Positions 26,206 to 34,657 of a DNA stretch of 64,000 nucleotides are shown piece after piece. A program made the translations under genes and the position numbers. The stretch spans positions 310,001-374,000 of the forward strand of contig JASJOS010000002.1 in NCBI GenBank assembly GCA_030068525.1, read 5' to 3'. Numbering within the stretch: the first letter of the stretch is position 1; each line of letters starts with the position of its first letter. The stretch is from Xanthocytophaga flava (GTDB lineage: Bacteria > Bacteroidota > Bacteroidia > Cytophagales > 172606-1). A model generated the notes under the pieces. The model did not search any database. It saw only the letters and a program-made list of their open reading frames with translations, and was not told the DNA's origin.

Positions 26206-26251
26206 ATAACCGGGAAAACTACCTAGTAAGAAATGTTACTTTCCCGGTTAT
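26206..26251 (+). promoter_or_regulatory. 12-bp hairpin after susD
   Basis: ATAACCGGGAAA and TTTCCCGGTTAT are perfect arms, with an inner AGTAA/TTACT, starting 39 nt past the susD stop. No T-run follows. It may be a partial terminator or RNA-stability element that separates high SusCD expression from the enzymes. A second stem, TTCCGTTTAA with TTAAACcGGAA (26329-26353), lies directly before the next ATG. Confidence 0.5.
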
Positions 26252-26346
26252 CAAAACCTCTTCAGTTTATTCGAAACAAGTTGATAGAGGTTGTGAATCC
26301 CATATATATTAAAGGAGGTGCCACCAGCTTCCGTTTAAACCCTTAA
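26233..26346 (+). CDS. Possible 37-codon small ORF between susD and sulfatase
   Basis: An ATG at 26233 opens 37 codons ending ...GGATSFRLNP-stop, 14 nt before the sulfatase ATG. It contains AAAGGAGGTG (26311-26320), a perfect match to the 16S rRNA 3' end complement, which is unusual in this phylum. It could be a leader peptide or chance. The start lies inside the 26206-26251 hairpin, which argues for caution. Confidence 0.25.
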   Translation: MLLSRLSKPLQFIRNKLIEVVNPIYIKGGATSFRLNP

Positions 26347-26359
26347 ACCGGAAATTCCT

Positions 26360-28690
26360 ATGATCACTTCTCTACCTGCTTCCAGATATGTTATAGTACT
26401 TTTATTTGGTATTATAACAGCATCTTTTAGTACCAATACCTTTGCCCAATATGATCCTGTACAGCCTTATAAAGGTAAAACAGGGAGAAACCTTGTTGAG
26501 ACACAACAATGGTGGCCTGACAAAAAGAAAGCACCCGAAGGTGCTCCTAATGTGGTTTGGATACTTCTGGATGATGTGGGTTTTGGAGCTGTCAGCACAT
26601 TTGGTGGATTGATCCGCACGCCAAACCTGGATTCGCTGGCAAATAATGGCCTTCGATATACTAACTTTCACACTACAGCCATTTGTTCCCCTACTCGTGC
26701 AGCCCTGTTAACAGGGCGTAACTCCCACTCTGTACATATGGGGCTATTCCCTAATACTGCTATTGGAACTCCAGGGTATGATGGGTATATGCCTTTTGAA
26801 AAAGCTACCATTGCTGAAATTTTACGTGAAAACGGCTACAATACCTATGCAGTGGGCAAATGGCATCTTACACCAATATCAGATGCAACAGTGGCAGGAC
26901 CATTTAACCGCTGGCCAACAGGAAGAGGCTTTGATCATTATTACGGATTTTTAGGTGGCTCGACTGATCAGTGGCATCCTGTCTTATGGGAAGATACTCG
27001 CAAAGTAGAGCCTGAAACAGATGGCAAACATTTTACAACCCGTATAGCTGACAAAGCCATTCAATATATTGCAGAACAAAAATCTGTTGAAGCCGACAAA
27101 CCATTTTTCCTCTACTTCGCTCCAGGTGCCGGGCATGCACCACATCATGTTGCCAAAGAATGGAGGGACCAGTATAAAGGTAAATTTGATCAGGGATGGG
27201 ATAAATATCGTGAAGAGGTTCTTGCCCGACAGATCAAACTGGGAGTGGTACCAAAAGGTACACAGCTACCACCTCGTAATGCAAGTATTAAAGACTGGAA
27301 TGCACTTTCTGCTGATGAGAAGAAATTATATGCCCGCTTTATGGAAGTATATGCCGGATTTTTATCCCACACAGATTATGAAATTGGTCGTGTTGTTCAG
27401 TATTTGAAAGAAATTGGACAGCTGGACAATACATTGGTCATTGTATCTATAGGAGATAATGGAGCCAGCAAGGAAGGGACTTTTGTGGGGGTTGTGAATA
27501 CAAACGACCCTTCACAAACAGAAGAACAACGGTTACAGGACAATATTAAAAATATAGACCTGATTGGTACAGAAGCTTCACGACCTAACTACCCACTGGG
27601 TTGGGCACAGGCAACCAATACTCCTTTCAAACATTGGAAGCAGGATGCTAACTCAGAAGGTGGTACACGTAATCCTCTTATTGTTTTCTATCCGAAAGGC
27701 ATTAAAGAAAAAGGAGGGTTCCGGGATCAGTATACGCATCTGATTGATATTCTACCTACTACGATAGAACTGACAGGTACTCAAATTCCTACTATTATTA
27801 ACGGCTATCGTCAGGAACCTATTGAAGGGACAAGCCTTGCCTATAGTATCAACAATGTACAAGCTCCTTCCCGACATTTGGTGCAACACTATGAGATTAT
27901 GGGTTCACGTGCTATTTACAGAGATGGCTGGAAAGCAGGCACCCTTCATAAGAAAGGAGAAGACTTTGCTAATGATAAATGGGAGCTGTATCACATTAGT
28001 GAAGATTATAATGAACTGAATAACCTGGCTGAAAAGAATCCTGAAAAGCTAAAAGAACTACAAGATCTTTTTGATAGCGAAGCTGCCAAATACAATATCT
28101 ATCCATTGAAAGATGGTACAGAAAAACAACTAGACTATTCTGCTTTGTATGTAGGAAACGGTGCGTCAAAGGTGATCTATTACCCAGAAGCTTCCCAGTT
28201 GTTTGGTGTTACCAGTCCAATAGCCCCAAACAAATCCTACAGTATTACAGCAGATGCCGAGATATCGAAAAATACACAGGGTGTATTGTTTGCATTAGGA
28301 GGAAGGTTTGGTGGGGTAAGTCTCTTTGTGAAACAAGGCAAGGTTCAGGTAGCCAACAATACAGGAACTCAACTGACTCATTTGGTTTCCAGCAAACCAT
28401 TGCCAACAGGTAAGGTAACACTAAAGTATGTACTTATTTACAAAGAGGCAAAAGATCCTAATGACCCTGCCGGAACACAGCAACTCTACATCAATGATGT
28501 GAAAGTAGCAGAATCTCCTATTGCAAAAGCGCAGGCTGGTATCCGAAACTATGATGAGATCAATGTTGGCAAAGATCTGATTACCCCTGTCTCCAATCAA
28601 TATACAGTACCCTATGCATTTACCGGAAAGCTAACAAAAGTGATTGTTGAAAGTGGTATTACTACAGCTGCATCATTGGGAAACAAATAA
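26360..28690 (+). CDS. Exported arylsulfatase (AtsA-like) with C-terminal beta-sandwich
   Basis: A 776-aa family S1 sulfatase. A signal peptide ends near TFAQ, then metal-binding NVVWILLDDVGFG opens the alkaline-phosphatase fold. The formylglycine motif is CSPTR at Cys109 (CSPTRAALLTGR), and the second signature is AVGKWHLTP. The distal metal site is SIGDNGASKEG. Residues after about 570 form a beta-sandwich with a LamG-like look, as in long AtsA-type enzymes. It would hydrolyse sulfate monoesters in the periplasm after Cys-to-formylglycine conversion. The next gene is a close paralog with the same layout, so the pair arose by tandem duplication. Confidence 0.92.
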   Translation: MITSLPASRYVIVLLFGIITASFSTNTFAQYDPVQPYKGKTGRNLVETQQWWPDKKKAPEGAPNVVWILLDDVGFGAVSTFGGLIRTPNLDSLANNGLRYTNFHTTAICSPTRAALLTGRNSHSVHMGLFPNTAIGTPGYDGYMPFEKATIAEILRENGYNTYAVGKWHLTPISDATVAGPFNRWPTGRGFDHYYGFLGGSTDQWHPVLWEDTRKVEPETDGKHFTTRIADKAIQYIAEQKSVEADKPFFLYFAPGAGHAPHHVAKEWRDQYKGKFDQGWDKYREEVLARQIKLGVVPKGTQLPPRNASIKDWNALSADEKKLYARFMEVYAGFLSHTDYEIGRVVQYLKEIGQLDNTLVIVSIGDNGASKEGTFVGVVNTNDPSQTEEQRLQDNIKNIDLIGTEASRPNYPLGWAQATNTPFKHWKQDANSEGGTRNPLIVFYPKGIKEKGGFRDQYTHLIDILPTTIELTGTQIPTIINGYRQEPIEGTSLAYSINNVQAPSRHLVQHYEIMGSRAIYRDGWKAGTLHKKGEDFANDKWELYHISEDYNELNNLAEKNPEKLKELQDLFDSEAAKYNIYPLKDGTEKQLDYSALYVGNGASKVIYYPEASQLFGVTSPIAPNKSYSITADAEISKNTQGVLFALGGRFGGVSLFVKQGKVQVANNTGTQLTHLVSSKPLPTGKVTLKYVLIYKEAKDPNDPAGTQQLYINDVKVAESPIAKAQAGIRNYDEINVGKDLITPVSNQYTVPYAFTGKLTKVIVESGITTAASLGNK

Positions 28691-28730
28691 ACTACCAGAG
28701 CTACTAATCATTGGAAAACTGAAAAATGCT

Positions 28731-31028
28731 ATGAGAGATTTGTTGCAGATAGTAAAGAGATCACTTGTACTTACCTATTTAATGGGAATATATAGCTTGT
28801 CTTTAGTGGCTCAGCATGATCCTGTACAACCTTATCAGGGGAAAATCGGAAAGACATTACGTGAAACCACTCTTTGGGTGCCTGAAAAAGAAAAGGCACC
28901 CAAAGATGCACCCAATGTAATCTGGATATTATTGGACGATGTAGGGTTTGGGGCATCATCTGCTTTTGGTGGATTAATTGAAACACCTACGATTGACGCA
29001 TTAGCCAATAATGGATTACGTTATACAAATTTTCATACTACAGGATTATGTACCCCTACACGTGCAGCCTTATTGACTGGGCGTAATGCACATAGTGTAG
29101 GTATGGGACACCATGCAGATTTCAGTATTGGAGCACCTGGTTATTCTGGTGAAATACCTTTTGAAGCAGGAACAGTAGCTGAAATATTCCGGGAGAATGG
29201 CTATAACACGTATGCATTAGGCAAATGGCATTCCACACATCCTGATATTGCTACGGCTGCAGGTCCATACAACAGATGGCCAACAGGAAGGGGATTTGAT
29301 CATTTTTATGGATTTGTAGGTGGGTCAACTGATCAATGGCATCCTCAGCTTGTGGAAGAGAATAACCCAATTAATATTGAACCCAACACCCACCACCTTA
29401 ATGAATTGCTAACTAATAAGGCCATTTCATATATCGCCAATCAAAAGTCTGCTGATGCAGAAAAACCATTCTTTCTCTATTTTGCTCCAGGTGCAACACA
29501 TGCACCACATCAGGTTGCCAAAGAATGGAGTGATCGGTATAGAGGCAAATTTGATCAGGGATGGGATAGTTATCGTGAAGCTGTATTTAAACGTCAGCAG
29601 GCATTGGGATTATTACCCAAGAACGCAGTTCTTCCTCCACGTCAGACGGGGGTAGAAGCATGGGAAACCCTGACTGCGGATGATAAGAAAGTATTTGCTC
29701 GTTTTATGGAAGTGTATGCTGGATTTTTATCCTATACTGATTATGAGATTGGGCGTATTGTGTCTTATCTCAAACAAAACGACCTGTTGAACAACACCTT
29801 AATCGTGTTAATGATTGGAGACAATGGTGGCAGCAAGGAAGGAACTTATACAGGAACAATCGGCTTTGCAGACAAATCCCAGGGCGAAGATATTAGTTTT
29901 CTGCTAAGCCAGTACGATAAGATTGGGACTGAATATACGGCTCCTAATTATCCTTTGGGATGGTCTCAGGCAACCAATACACCGTTTCGTTACTGGAAAA
30001 GTGATGTGAATGCAGAAGGGGCTAGTCATAATCCGTTAATTCTGTATTATCCCAATCGTATAAAAGAAAAAGGGCTTCGTACGCAGTATAGCCACGTAGT
30101 AGATATACTTCCTACTACAATAGAACTGACAGGCATAAAAATTCCTGATTTTATTAACGGTTACCAGCAAAGGCCTATTCAGGGTATTAGTCTGGTTTAT
30201 TCTATTGCCGACGCCAAAGCTGCCACCAGACATACCATTCAGTATTACGAACTGCACGGAGGGCGATCTATCTACAAGGATGGCTGGAAAGCTTCTGTGT
30301 ATCATCCCCGCAATATGTTTGGTGAAGCAAAGGTCACAGACATAAACTTTAATCCTCCTGATTTCAGTCAGGATCGTTGGGAACTCTATAATCTGAATGA
30401 AGACTGGACAGAAACCAAAGATCTGGCAGCCAGTAATCCACAGAAGCTGGAAGAACTGAAAGCTTTGTTTGACAGGGAGGCAGAAGTAAATAAAGTATAT
30501 CCTCTCCGAAATTTTAAGGAAGGTGTTGTTGCCCCAGAGGTTCATGCCAAAACTGTTATCTATCAGGGTACTACCACAAAAACACGGGTACCTGTTGGGA
30601 AAGGTAGTGTCAGCATCATATCTGCAATTGAACTGCCAAAACAAAATGCAGAAGGAGTCATTTTTGCCAATGGAGGGCTGCAGGGAGGAACAAGTTTATA
30701 CATTCTGAATGGAAAGCTCCACTACACACTTACTGATGGGATCAAAGAAGTTACACTGACTTCTACAACGCCATTGGTAGCTGGCAAAAATACAATCAGG
30801 ATAGACTTTACAAATACGTCTGCTGTTGTATTGTCTGTGAATAATCAGCATGCTGCCGAACAATCAATAGCTTCTAAAACGAAATACCTCGCTTCTATAG
30901 CTTCTGAAGGTATTAGTGTAGGAAAAGACCTCAATGCACCTGTCAGCAAAGTGTATCCGGGACCTTATCCTTTTACCGGAATAGTATCAAAGATTGTCAT
31001 CGAGCAAAAAGTAGAACCTACAAACTAA
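28731..31028 (+). CDS. Exported arylsulfatase, tandem paralog of the preceding gene
   Basis: From the ATG at 28731 the product is 765 aa with a normal signal peptide (LTYLMGIYSLSLVAQ); a longer frame begins inside the upstream gene and would spoil it. The formylglycine motif is CTPTR at Cys107, the metal-binding start is NVIWILLDDVGFGASS, and GKWHSTHPD replaces the usual GKWHL. The distal site is MIGDNGGSKEG. The C-terminal 200 residues are a beta-sandwich like that of the paralog. It lies 40 nt downstream. The Ser-for-Leu next to the active-site GKWH suggests a changed substrate pocket (inference). Confidence 0.92.
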   Translation: MRDLLQIVKRSLVLTYLMGIYSLSLVAQHDPVQPYQGKIGKTLRETTLWVPEKEKAPKDAPNVIWILLDDVGFGASSAFGGLIETPTIDALANNGLRYTNFHTTGLCTPTRAALLTGRNAHSVGMGHHADFSIGAPGYSGEIPFEAGTVAEIFRENGYNTYALGKWHSTHPDIATAAGPYNRWPTGRGFDHFYGFVGGSTDQWHPQLVEENNPINIEPNTHHLNELLTNKAISYIANQKSADAEKPFFLYFAPGATHAPHQVAKEWSDRYRGKFDQGWDSYREAVFKRQQALGLLPKNAVLPPRQTGVEAWETLTADDKKVFARFMEVYAGFLSYTDYEIGRIVSYLKQNDLLNNTLIVLMIGDNGGSKEGTYTGTIGFADKSQGEDISFLLSQYDKIGTEYTAPNYPLGWSQATNTPFRYWKSDVNAEGASHNPLILYYPNRIKEKGLRTQYSHVVDILPTTIELTGIKIPDFINGYQQRPIQGISLVYSIADAKAATRHTIQYYELHGGRSIYKDGWKASVYHPRNMFGEAKVTDINFNPPDFSQDRWELYNLNEDWTETKDLAASNPQKLEELKALFDREAEVNKVYPLRNFKEGVVAPEVHAKTVIYQGTTTKTRVPVGKGSVSIISAIELPKQNAEGVIFANGGLQGGTSLYILNGKLHYTLTDGIKEVTLTSTTPLVAGKNTIRIDFTNTSAVVLSVNNQHAAEQSIASKTKYLASIASEGISVGKDLNAPVSKVYPGPYPFTGIVSKIVIEQKVEPTN

Positions 31029-31086
31029 AGAGAGAGTCATAAAAAAAATATTTACTACCAATCATTTATTATCAGCTACCTGACAC

Positions 31087-31212
31087 ATGATAACATCAAA
31101 AGACATTCAAATTCTTCTTAAAAAGATTGGGGTTAGTATCCTGGTCTTTGCTGTTCCTCTAACTATAATCGGGGGAGGCATTTTTCTTCTTACTCTATTT
31201 TTAAACCATTAA
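31087..31212 (+). CDS. 41-aa single-helix membrane peptide
   Basis: An ATG at 31087 opens 41 codons ending LLTLFLNH-stop, in the 194-nt gap between the second sulfatase and the desaturase. A basic N-terminus (KDIQILLKK) is followed by one hydrophobic helix (about residues 15-37). It is 10 nt before the desaturase ATG, so translational coupling is likely. The clean charge pattern and position argue that it is real; it could be a small partner of the desaturase. Function unknown. Confidence 0.6.
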   Translation: MITSKDIQILLKKIGVSILVFAVPLTIIGGGIFLLTLFLNH

Positions 31213-31222
31213 ACACATAGTC

Positions 31223-32317
31223 ATGTCTCTAGATCACTCCTTAGCTAAAAAGATTACACGTGATGCACTGATTAGCCTCTGCTTATATGCATTGCCTGTC
31301 TTTGCACTGATTTTTTATTATGCGTTTACAGGCGAAAGACCCTGGGAAAATCCGGTAAAAGATTACGCACAGGTAAGTGCTCCTGCTTTTCTAAAGTTTC
31401 TGGAACCTGTTTTTCGCAACCTGAAATCATGGGGATTGATAGCTATTGCTTTGGGATTAGGTGTGTTGGAGTTTGTTGCAGGTTTATATGATAATAAATG
31501 GACTCCAACCGAGCGGAAAATTGACATTGTGTGTTTTCTGGTACCAAAACTTTTGCTTCCTTCCATAACCGGGTTTTTTAGTCTGAAACTGCTTCCATTA
31601 GTGTTGCCAGATGCTGCTAACACATTCTCATGGGTTCCGTTTTGGGGTGGTTTTTTTGTGATAGCTGTAGCCGATGACCTGACTCAGTATTGGTATCACA
31701 GACTGCATCATCAGCTTCCGTTTTTATGGCGTTTTCATCGTACACACCATTCAGCTCCTTATATGGGAATGGCAATGAATAGTCGTCAGAATTTTATTTA
31801 TACTGTGTTTTTCTCACAGATTTATTTGACTGCAACACTGGTATATCTGGGACTAGGCTATCAGGCATTGTTTGTAACTGTCCTTAAATCATTGATTACC
31901 TTGTCCGCTCATTCCAGTATTCCCTGGGATAAGCCTTTCTACAAATACAGAATCCTGCATCCTATAGCATGGGTATTGGAAAGACTGATTTCTACGCCTG
32001 CTACTCACCATGCACACCATGCCGATACAGCAGATGACGGAATTGGATATTATAAAGGAAATTTTGGTAATATGTTCTTCTTGTGGGATGTGATTTTTAA
32101 GACAGGTATCATCACCCGTCAGTATCCTACTTCCTATGGGATCAAGTTTTATAAAGAAGAAGAGTGGTATGCACAGTTCCTATGGCCTATTTTTAAATCC
32201 AAAAAAGAAGGAAGTGAACTTTCTGCTAATGGACCTGAAGTAGGAGATGATCCTGCCCTGGTAGATGAAACTCAGTTAAAGCCAGAACTAGCAACAGCCA
32301 AGTTAACAACCGCATAA
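31223..32317 (+). CDS. Sterol desaturase / fatty-acid hydroxylase-family di-iron membrane enzyme
   Basis: A 364-aa integral membrane protein with hydrophobic segments near 18-35, 65-85, 105-125, 135-150 and 190-215. The histidine boxes are HRLHH in YHRLHHQ, HRTHH in HRTHHSAP and the late HHAHH in ATHHAHHADTADD, which bind the di-iron centre. Such enzymes use oxygen to hydroxylate or desaturate lipids and sterols. The last 40 residues are a polar, acidic tail. Its place among sulfatases is unusual: it could act on a lipid or alkyl moiety freed by desulfation (inference). A canonical terminator follows directly. Confidence 0.88.
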   Translation: MSLDHSLAKKITRDALISLCLYALPVFALIFYYAFTGERPWENPVKDYAQVSAPAFLKFLEPVFRNLKSWGLIAIALGLGVLEFVAGLYDNKWTPTERKIDIVCFLVPKLLLPSITGFFSLKLLPLVLPDAANTFSWVPFWGGFFVIAVADDLTQYWYHRLHHQLPFLWRFHRTHHSAPYMGMAMNSRQNFIYTVFFSQIYLTATLVYLGLGYQALFVTVLKSLITLSAHSSIPWDKPFYKYRILHPIAWVLERLISTPATHHAHHADTADDGIGYYKGNFGNMFFLWDVIFKTGIITRQYPTSYGIKFYKEEEWYAQFLWPIFKSKKEGSELSANGPEVGDDPALVDETQLKPELATAKLTTA

Positions 32318-32328
32318 TTGAGCCGCTG

Positions 32329-32378
32329 GCTACCGACAACATTCTTTACCAGAATGAGGTCGGTAGCTTTTCTTGTTT
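32329..32378 (+). terminator. Intrinsic terminator inside the sulfatase locus
   Basis: GCTACCGAC/GTCGGTAGC with an inner ATTCT/AGAAT stem is followed by TTTTCTTGTTTT, 11 nt past the desaturase stop. It is the clearest sign that the locus is made of at least two transcription units. Confidence 0.85.
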
Positions 32379-32427
32379 TCCTAACCTTCAGAAACCGCCA
32401 TTTACTTAAATCTCATATATAAATAGG

Positions 32428-32952
32428 ATGCTAATGGCACTCAATAGATTTAAAAGTCGAATGAAACGAGATTTGTACGCCGGCTCACTGCTAATGGGCT
32501 CTCTGCTGGGTTTATGTTTTGTCATAACGGCATTTGCTATTTTTCAGGATACGCAAGGATCGCATCAAATCGATCCAAAAACCAAAACAGAGGTTTTGAA
32601 AGTATTGGATCAGTACCTGGAAACTTTTAATGCAAAGGATCTGAAAGCATGGGAGAGTACATATCAGTTTCCTCACTATCGTCTGGCTAGTGGAAAAATG
32701 TCTGTATTAGAAAATGCGGGACTTCGCGATTCTATACAGGTGTTTGGTACACTCCAGAAGCAGGGATGGCATCACAGTATCTGGAATCACCGGAATATTG
32801 TACATGCCTCAGAAGACAAAGTACATGTAGACACACAGTTTACCCGCTATCGGGCGGATGGGAGCAAGATAGGAAGTTATGAGTCGCTCTATGTTCTGAC
32901 AAAAGAAAACGGTCGTTGGGGAGTAAAGCTCCGATCCAGTTATGCCGAATAG
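32428..32952 (+). CDS. Membrane-anchored or exported NTF2/SnoaL-like protein
   Basis: A 174-aa protein with a basic N-terminus and one hydrophobic stretch (LLMGSLLGLCFVITAFAIF) that is a signal anchor or signal peptide. The rest has the length and pattern of an NTF2/SnoaL-like cone (VLKVLDQYLETFNAKDLKAWEST near residues 53-75, then beta strands ending WGVKLRSSYAE). This fold binds or converts small hydrophobic molecules. Starts at 32434 and 32461 are also possible. It is the first gene after the internal terminator and 20 nt before the next sulfatase. Specific function unknown. Confidence 0.65.
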   Translation: MLMALNRFKSRMKRDLYAGSLLMGSLLGLCFVITAFAIFQDTQGSHQIDPKTKTEVLKVLDQYLETFNAKDLKAWESTYQFPHYRLASGKMSVLENAGLRDSIQVFGTLQKQGWHHSIWNHRNIVHASEDKVHVDTQFTRYRADGSKIGSYESLYVLTKENGRWGVKLRSSYAE

Positions 32953-32972
32953 ATATGTAAAAACAAACCATA

Positions 32973-34610
32973 ATGAAACATCTCTATACCTATATTACAT
33001 TCAGTATACTCCTTGTATTGTATGTATCCGCCTATGGAACAGGAGTAAGTAAGCCTAAGCCCGCAAAACCCAATATTGTGTTGATTCTGGTTGACGATAT
33101 GGGGTTTTCAGATATTGGAGCCTATGGTTCGGAAATTCCTACCCCAAACCTGGATAAGCTGGCCAACAATGGAGTACGCTTTACACAGTTTTACAATACA
33201 TCCCGTTGCTGTCCAACACGTGCTGCATTGCAATCCGGAGTGTATCCGCACCAGGCAGGAGTAGGTAGCATGAATGGTAACCTGGGTACACCTGCTTATC
33301 AGGGATATTTGAATAAAAATATCATCACCATTGCCGAAGGATTAAAGACGCAAGGATATACAACTCTCATGTCTGGAAAATGGCACATAGGAAATACTCC
33401 AGAACAGTGGCCGGGAGCTCGCGGATATGATAAGTATTTTGCCTTGATAGGAGGAACCAGCCATCAATTTTATCCTCATCCCTACAAGCTGGCTGAACTA
33501 AATTTTTTTGTGAAGAATGGTCAGAAGCTGGAATCATATACTACAGATAAGAAACCAGACTCCTATTACCTGACAGATGAATTTACAGATCAGGCTTTGG
33601 GATTTTTGGACGAAACAAAAAATACCAACAAACCTTTTTTCCTTTTCACAGCTTACAATGCGCCTCACTTTCCTATACAGGCACGCAAGGAAGATATTGA
33701 AAAGTATAAAGGCAAATATATGCAGGGATGGGATGTAGTCCGCACAGAACGTTATAAACGTTTAGTGAATATGGGAGTTATTCGTCCGGAATGGAAATTG
33801 TCTCCCAGAGACACCCTGATTCCCGGATGGGACCAACTCCGCCAGACAGAAAAAGAAGCATGGGATCTGAAAATGGCTGTATATGCCGCTATGATAGATC
33901 GGCTAGACTATAACATTGGTCGTATTCTGACTAAATTAACTGAACTTGGAGTAGACAAGAATACCTATATATTCTTTCTTTCTGACAATGGTGCCAGTCA
34001 TGAATATGCTTTTTCAGCAAAGTCACAGACTCCGGAGGTGGCTTCGCTGGTAAAACCTCTGACAGCAGATAATCCGCAATCATATGTTTCCTATGAATAT
34101 AACTGGGCGAATGTAAGCAATACACCTTTCCGTTCTTTCAAACACTGGGAGCATGAAGGGGGTATCAGTACACCTTTTATTGCCTATGCTCCAGGAAAAA
34201 TTCAGGCGGGAGGATTGGTACCTGCACCAGCTCATGTGATAGATATTCAGCCTACCATCTTTGATCTGGCTGGAGTAAAGTATCCGCAGACTTATAAAGG
34301 TAACACGCTGATCAGTCAGGAAGGAATATCTTTCAAATCAGCCCTGGATGGCAAGGAGTGGACAGGAAATGATATCATATTCTGGGAGCATCAAGGCAAT
34401 CGGGCCGTGCGTCAGGGTGACTGGAAGATTGTTTCGTTTTACCCTGAGAATAAGTGGGAGCTATACAATATAAAGGAAGACAGAACAGAATTACACAATC
34501 TTGCATCTTCCAATCCCGCTAAACTACAGGAGCTGATAAACTTATACAATGCATGGGCAAAGCGTGCAGGAGTAGTAGAATGGGAAACGCTGGTGAAGAA
34601 GACGCCATAA
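32973..34610 (+). CDS. Exported arylsulfatase with a CCPTR formylglycine motif
   Basis: A 545-aa S1 sulfatase with a signal peptide (SILLVLYVSAYG). NIVLILVDDMGFSDIGAYG supplies metal ligands, and the formylglycine site is Cys79 in C-C-P-T-R, with a second cysteine in the X position. TLMSGKWHIGN, FFLSDNGASHEY and the C-terminal RAVRQGDWKIVSF complete the fold. It is AtsA-like and closely resembles the sulfatase at 50833. The 5' sequence AAACAAACCATAATG is nearly repeated before the next gene, suggesting a shared type of translation start. Confidence 0.92.
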   Translation: MKHLYTYITFSILLVLYVSAYGTGVSKPKPAKPNIVLILVDDMGFSDIGAYGSEIPTPNLDKLANNGVRFTQFYNTSRCCPTRAALQSGVYPHQAGVGSMNGNLGTPAYQGYLNKNIITIAEGLKTQGYTTLMSGKWHIGNTPEQWPGARGYDKYFALIGGTSHQFYPHPYKLAELNFFVKNGQKLESYTTDKKPDSYYLTDEFTDQALGFLDETKNTNKPFFLFTAYNAPHFPIQARKEDIEKYKGKYMQGWDVVRTERYKRLVNMGVIRPEWKLSPRDTLIPGWDQLRQTEKEAWDLKMAVYAAMIDRLDYNIGRILTKLTELGVDKNTYIFFLSDNGASHEYAFSAKSQTPEVASLVKPLTADNPQSYVSYEYNWANVSNTPFRSFKHWEHEGGISTPFIAYAPGKIQAGGLVPAPAHVIDIQPTIFDLAGVKYPQTYKGNTLISQEGISFKSALDGKEWTGNDIIFWEHQGNRAVRQGDWKIVSFYPENKWELYNIKEDRTELHNLASSNPAKLQELINLYNAWAKRAGVVEWETLVKKTP

Positions 34611-34657
34611 GCCAGTGCTGTCTTACATACAATCCATAGTATACAAAACAAACCACA

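Noticed and set aside
26281-26359. SAM-type riboswitch upstream of the first sulfatase
   Set aside because: The purine-rich GGAGGTG stretch and the nearby stems do not match the S-box or SAM-II consensus that I know, and no terminator or sequestered start was seen.
30036-30644. 202-codon minus-strand frame inside the second sulfatase
   Set aside because: It lies wholly antisense to a well-supported gene and shows no family resemblance; it is a shadow frame.
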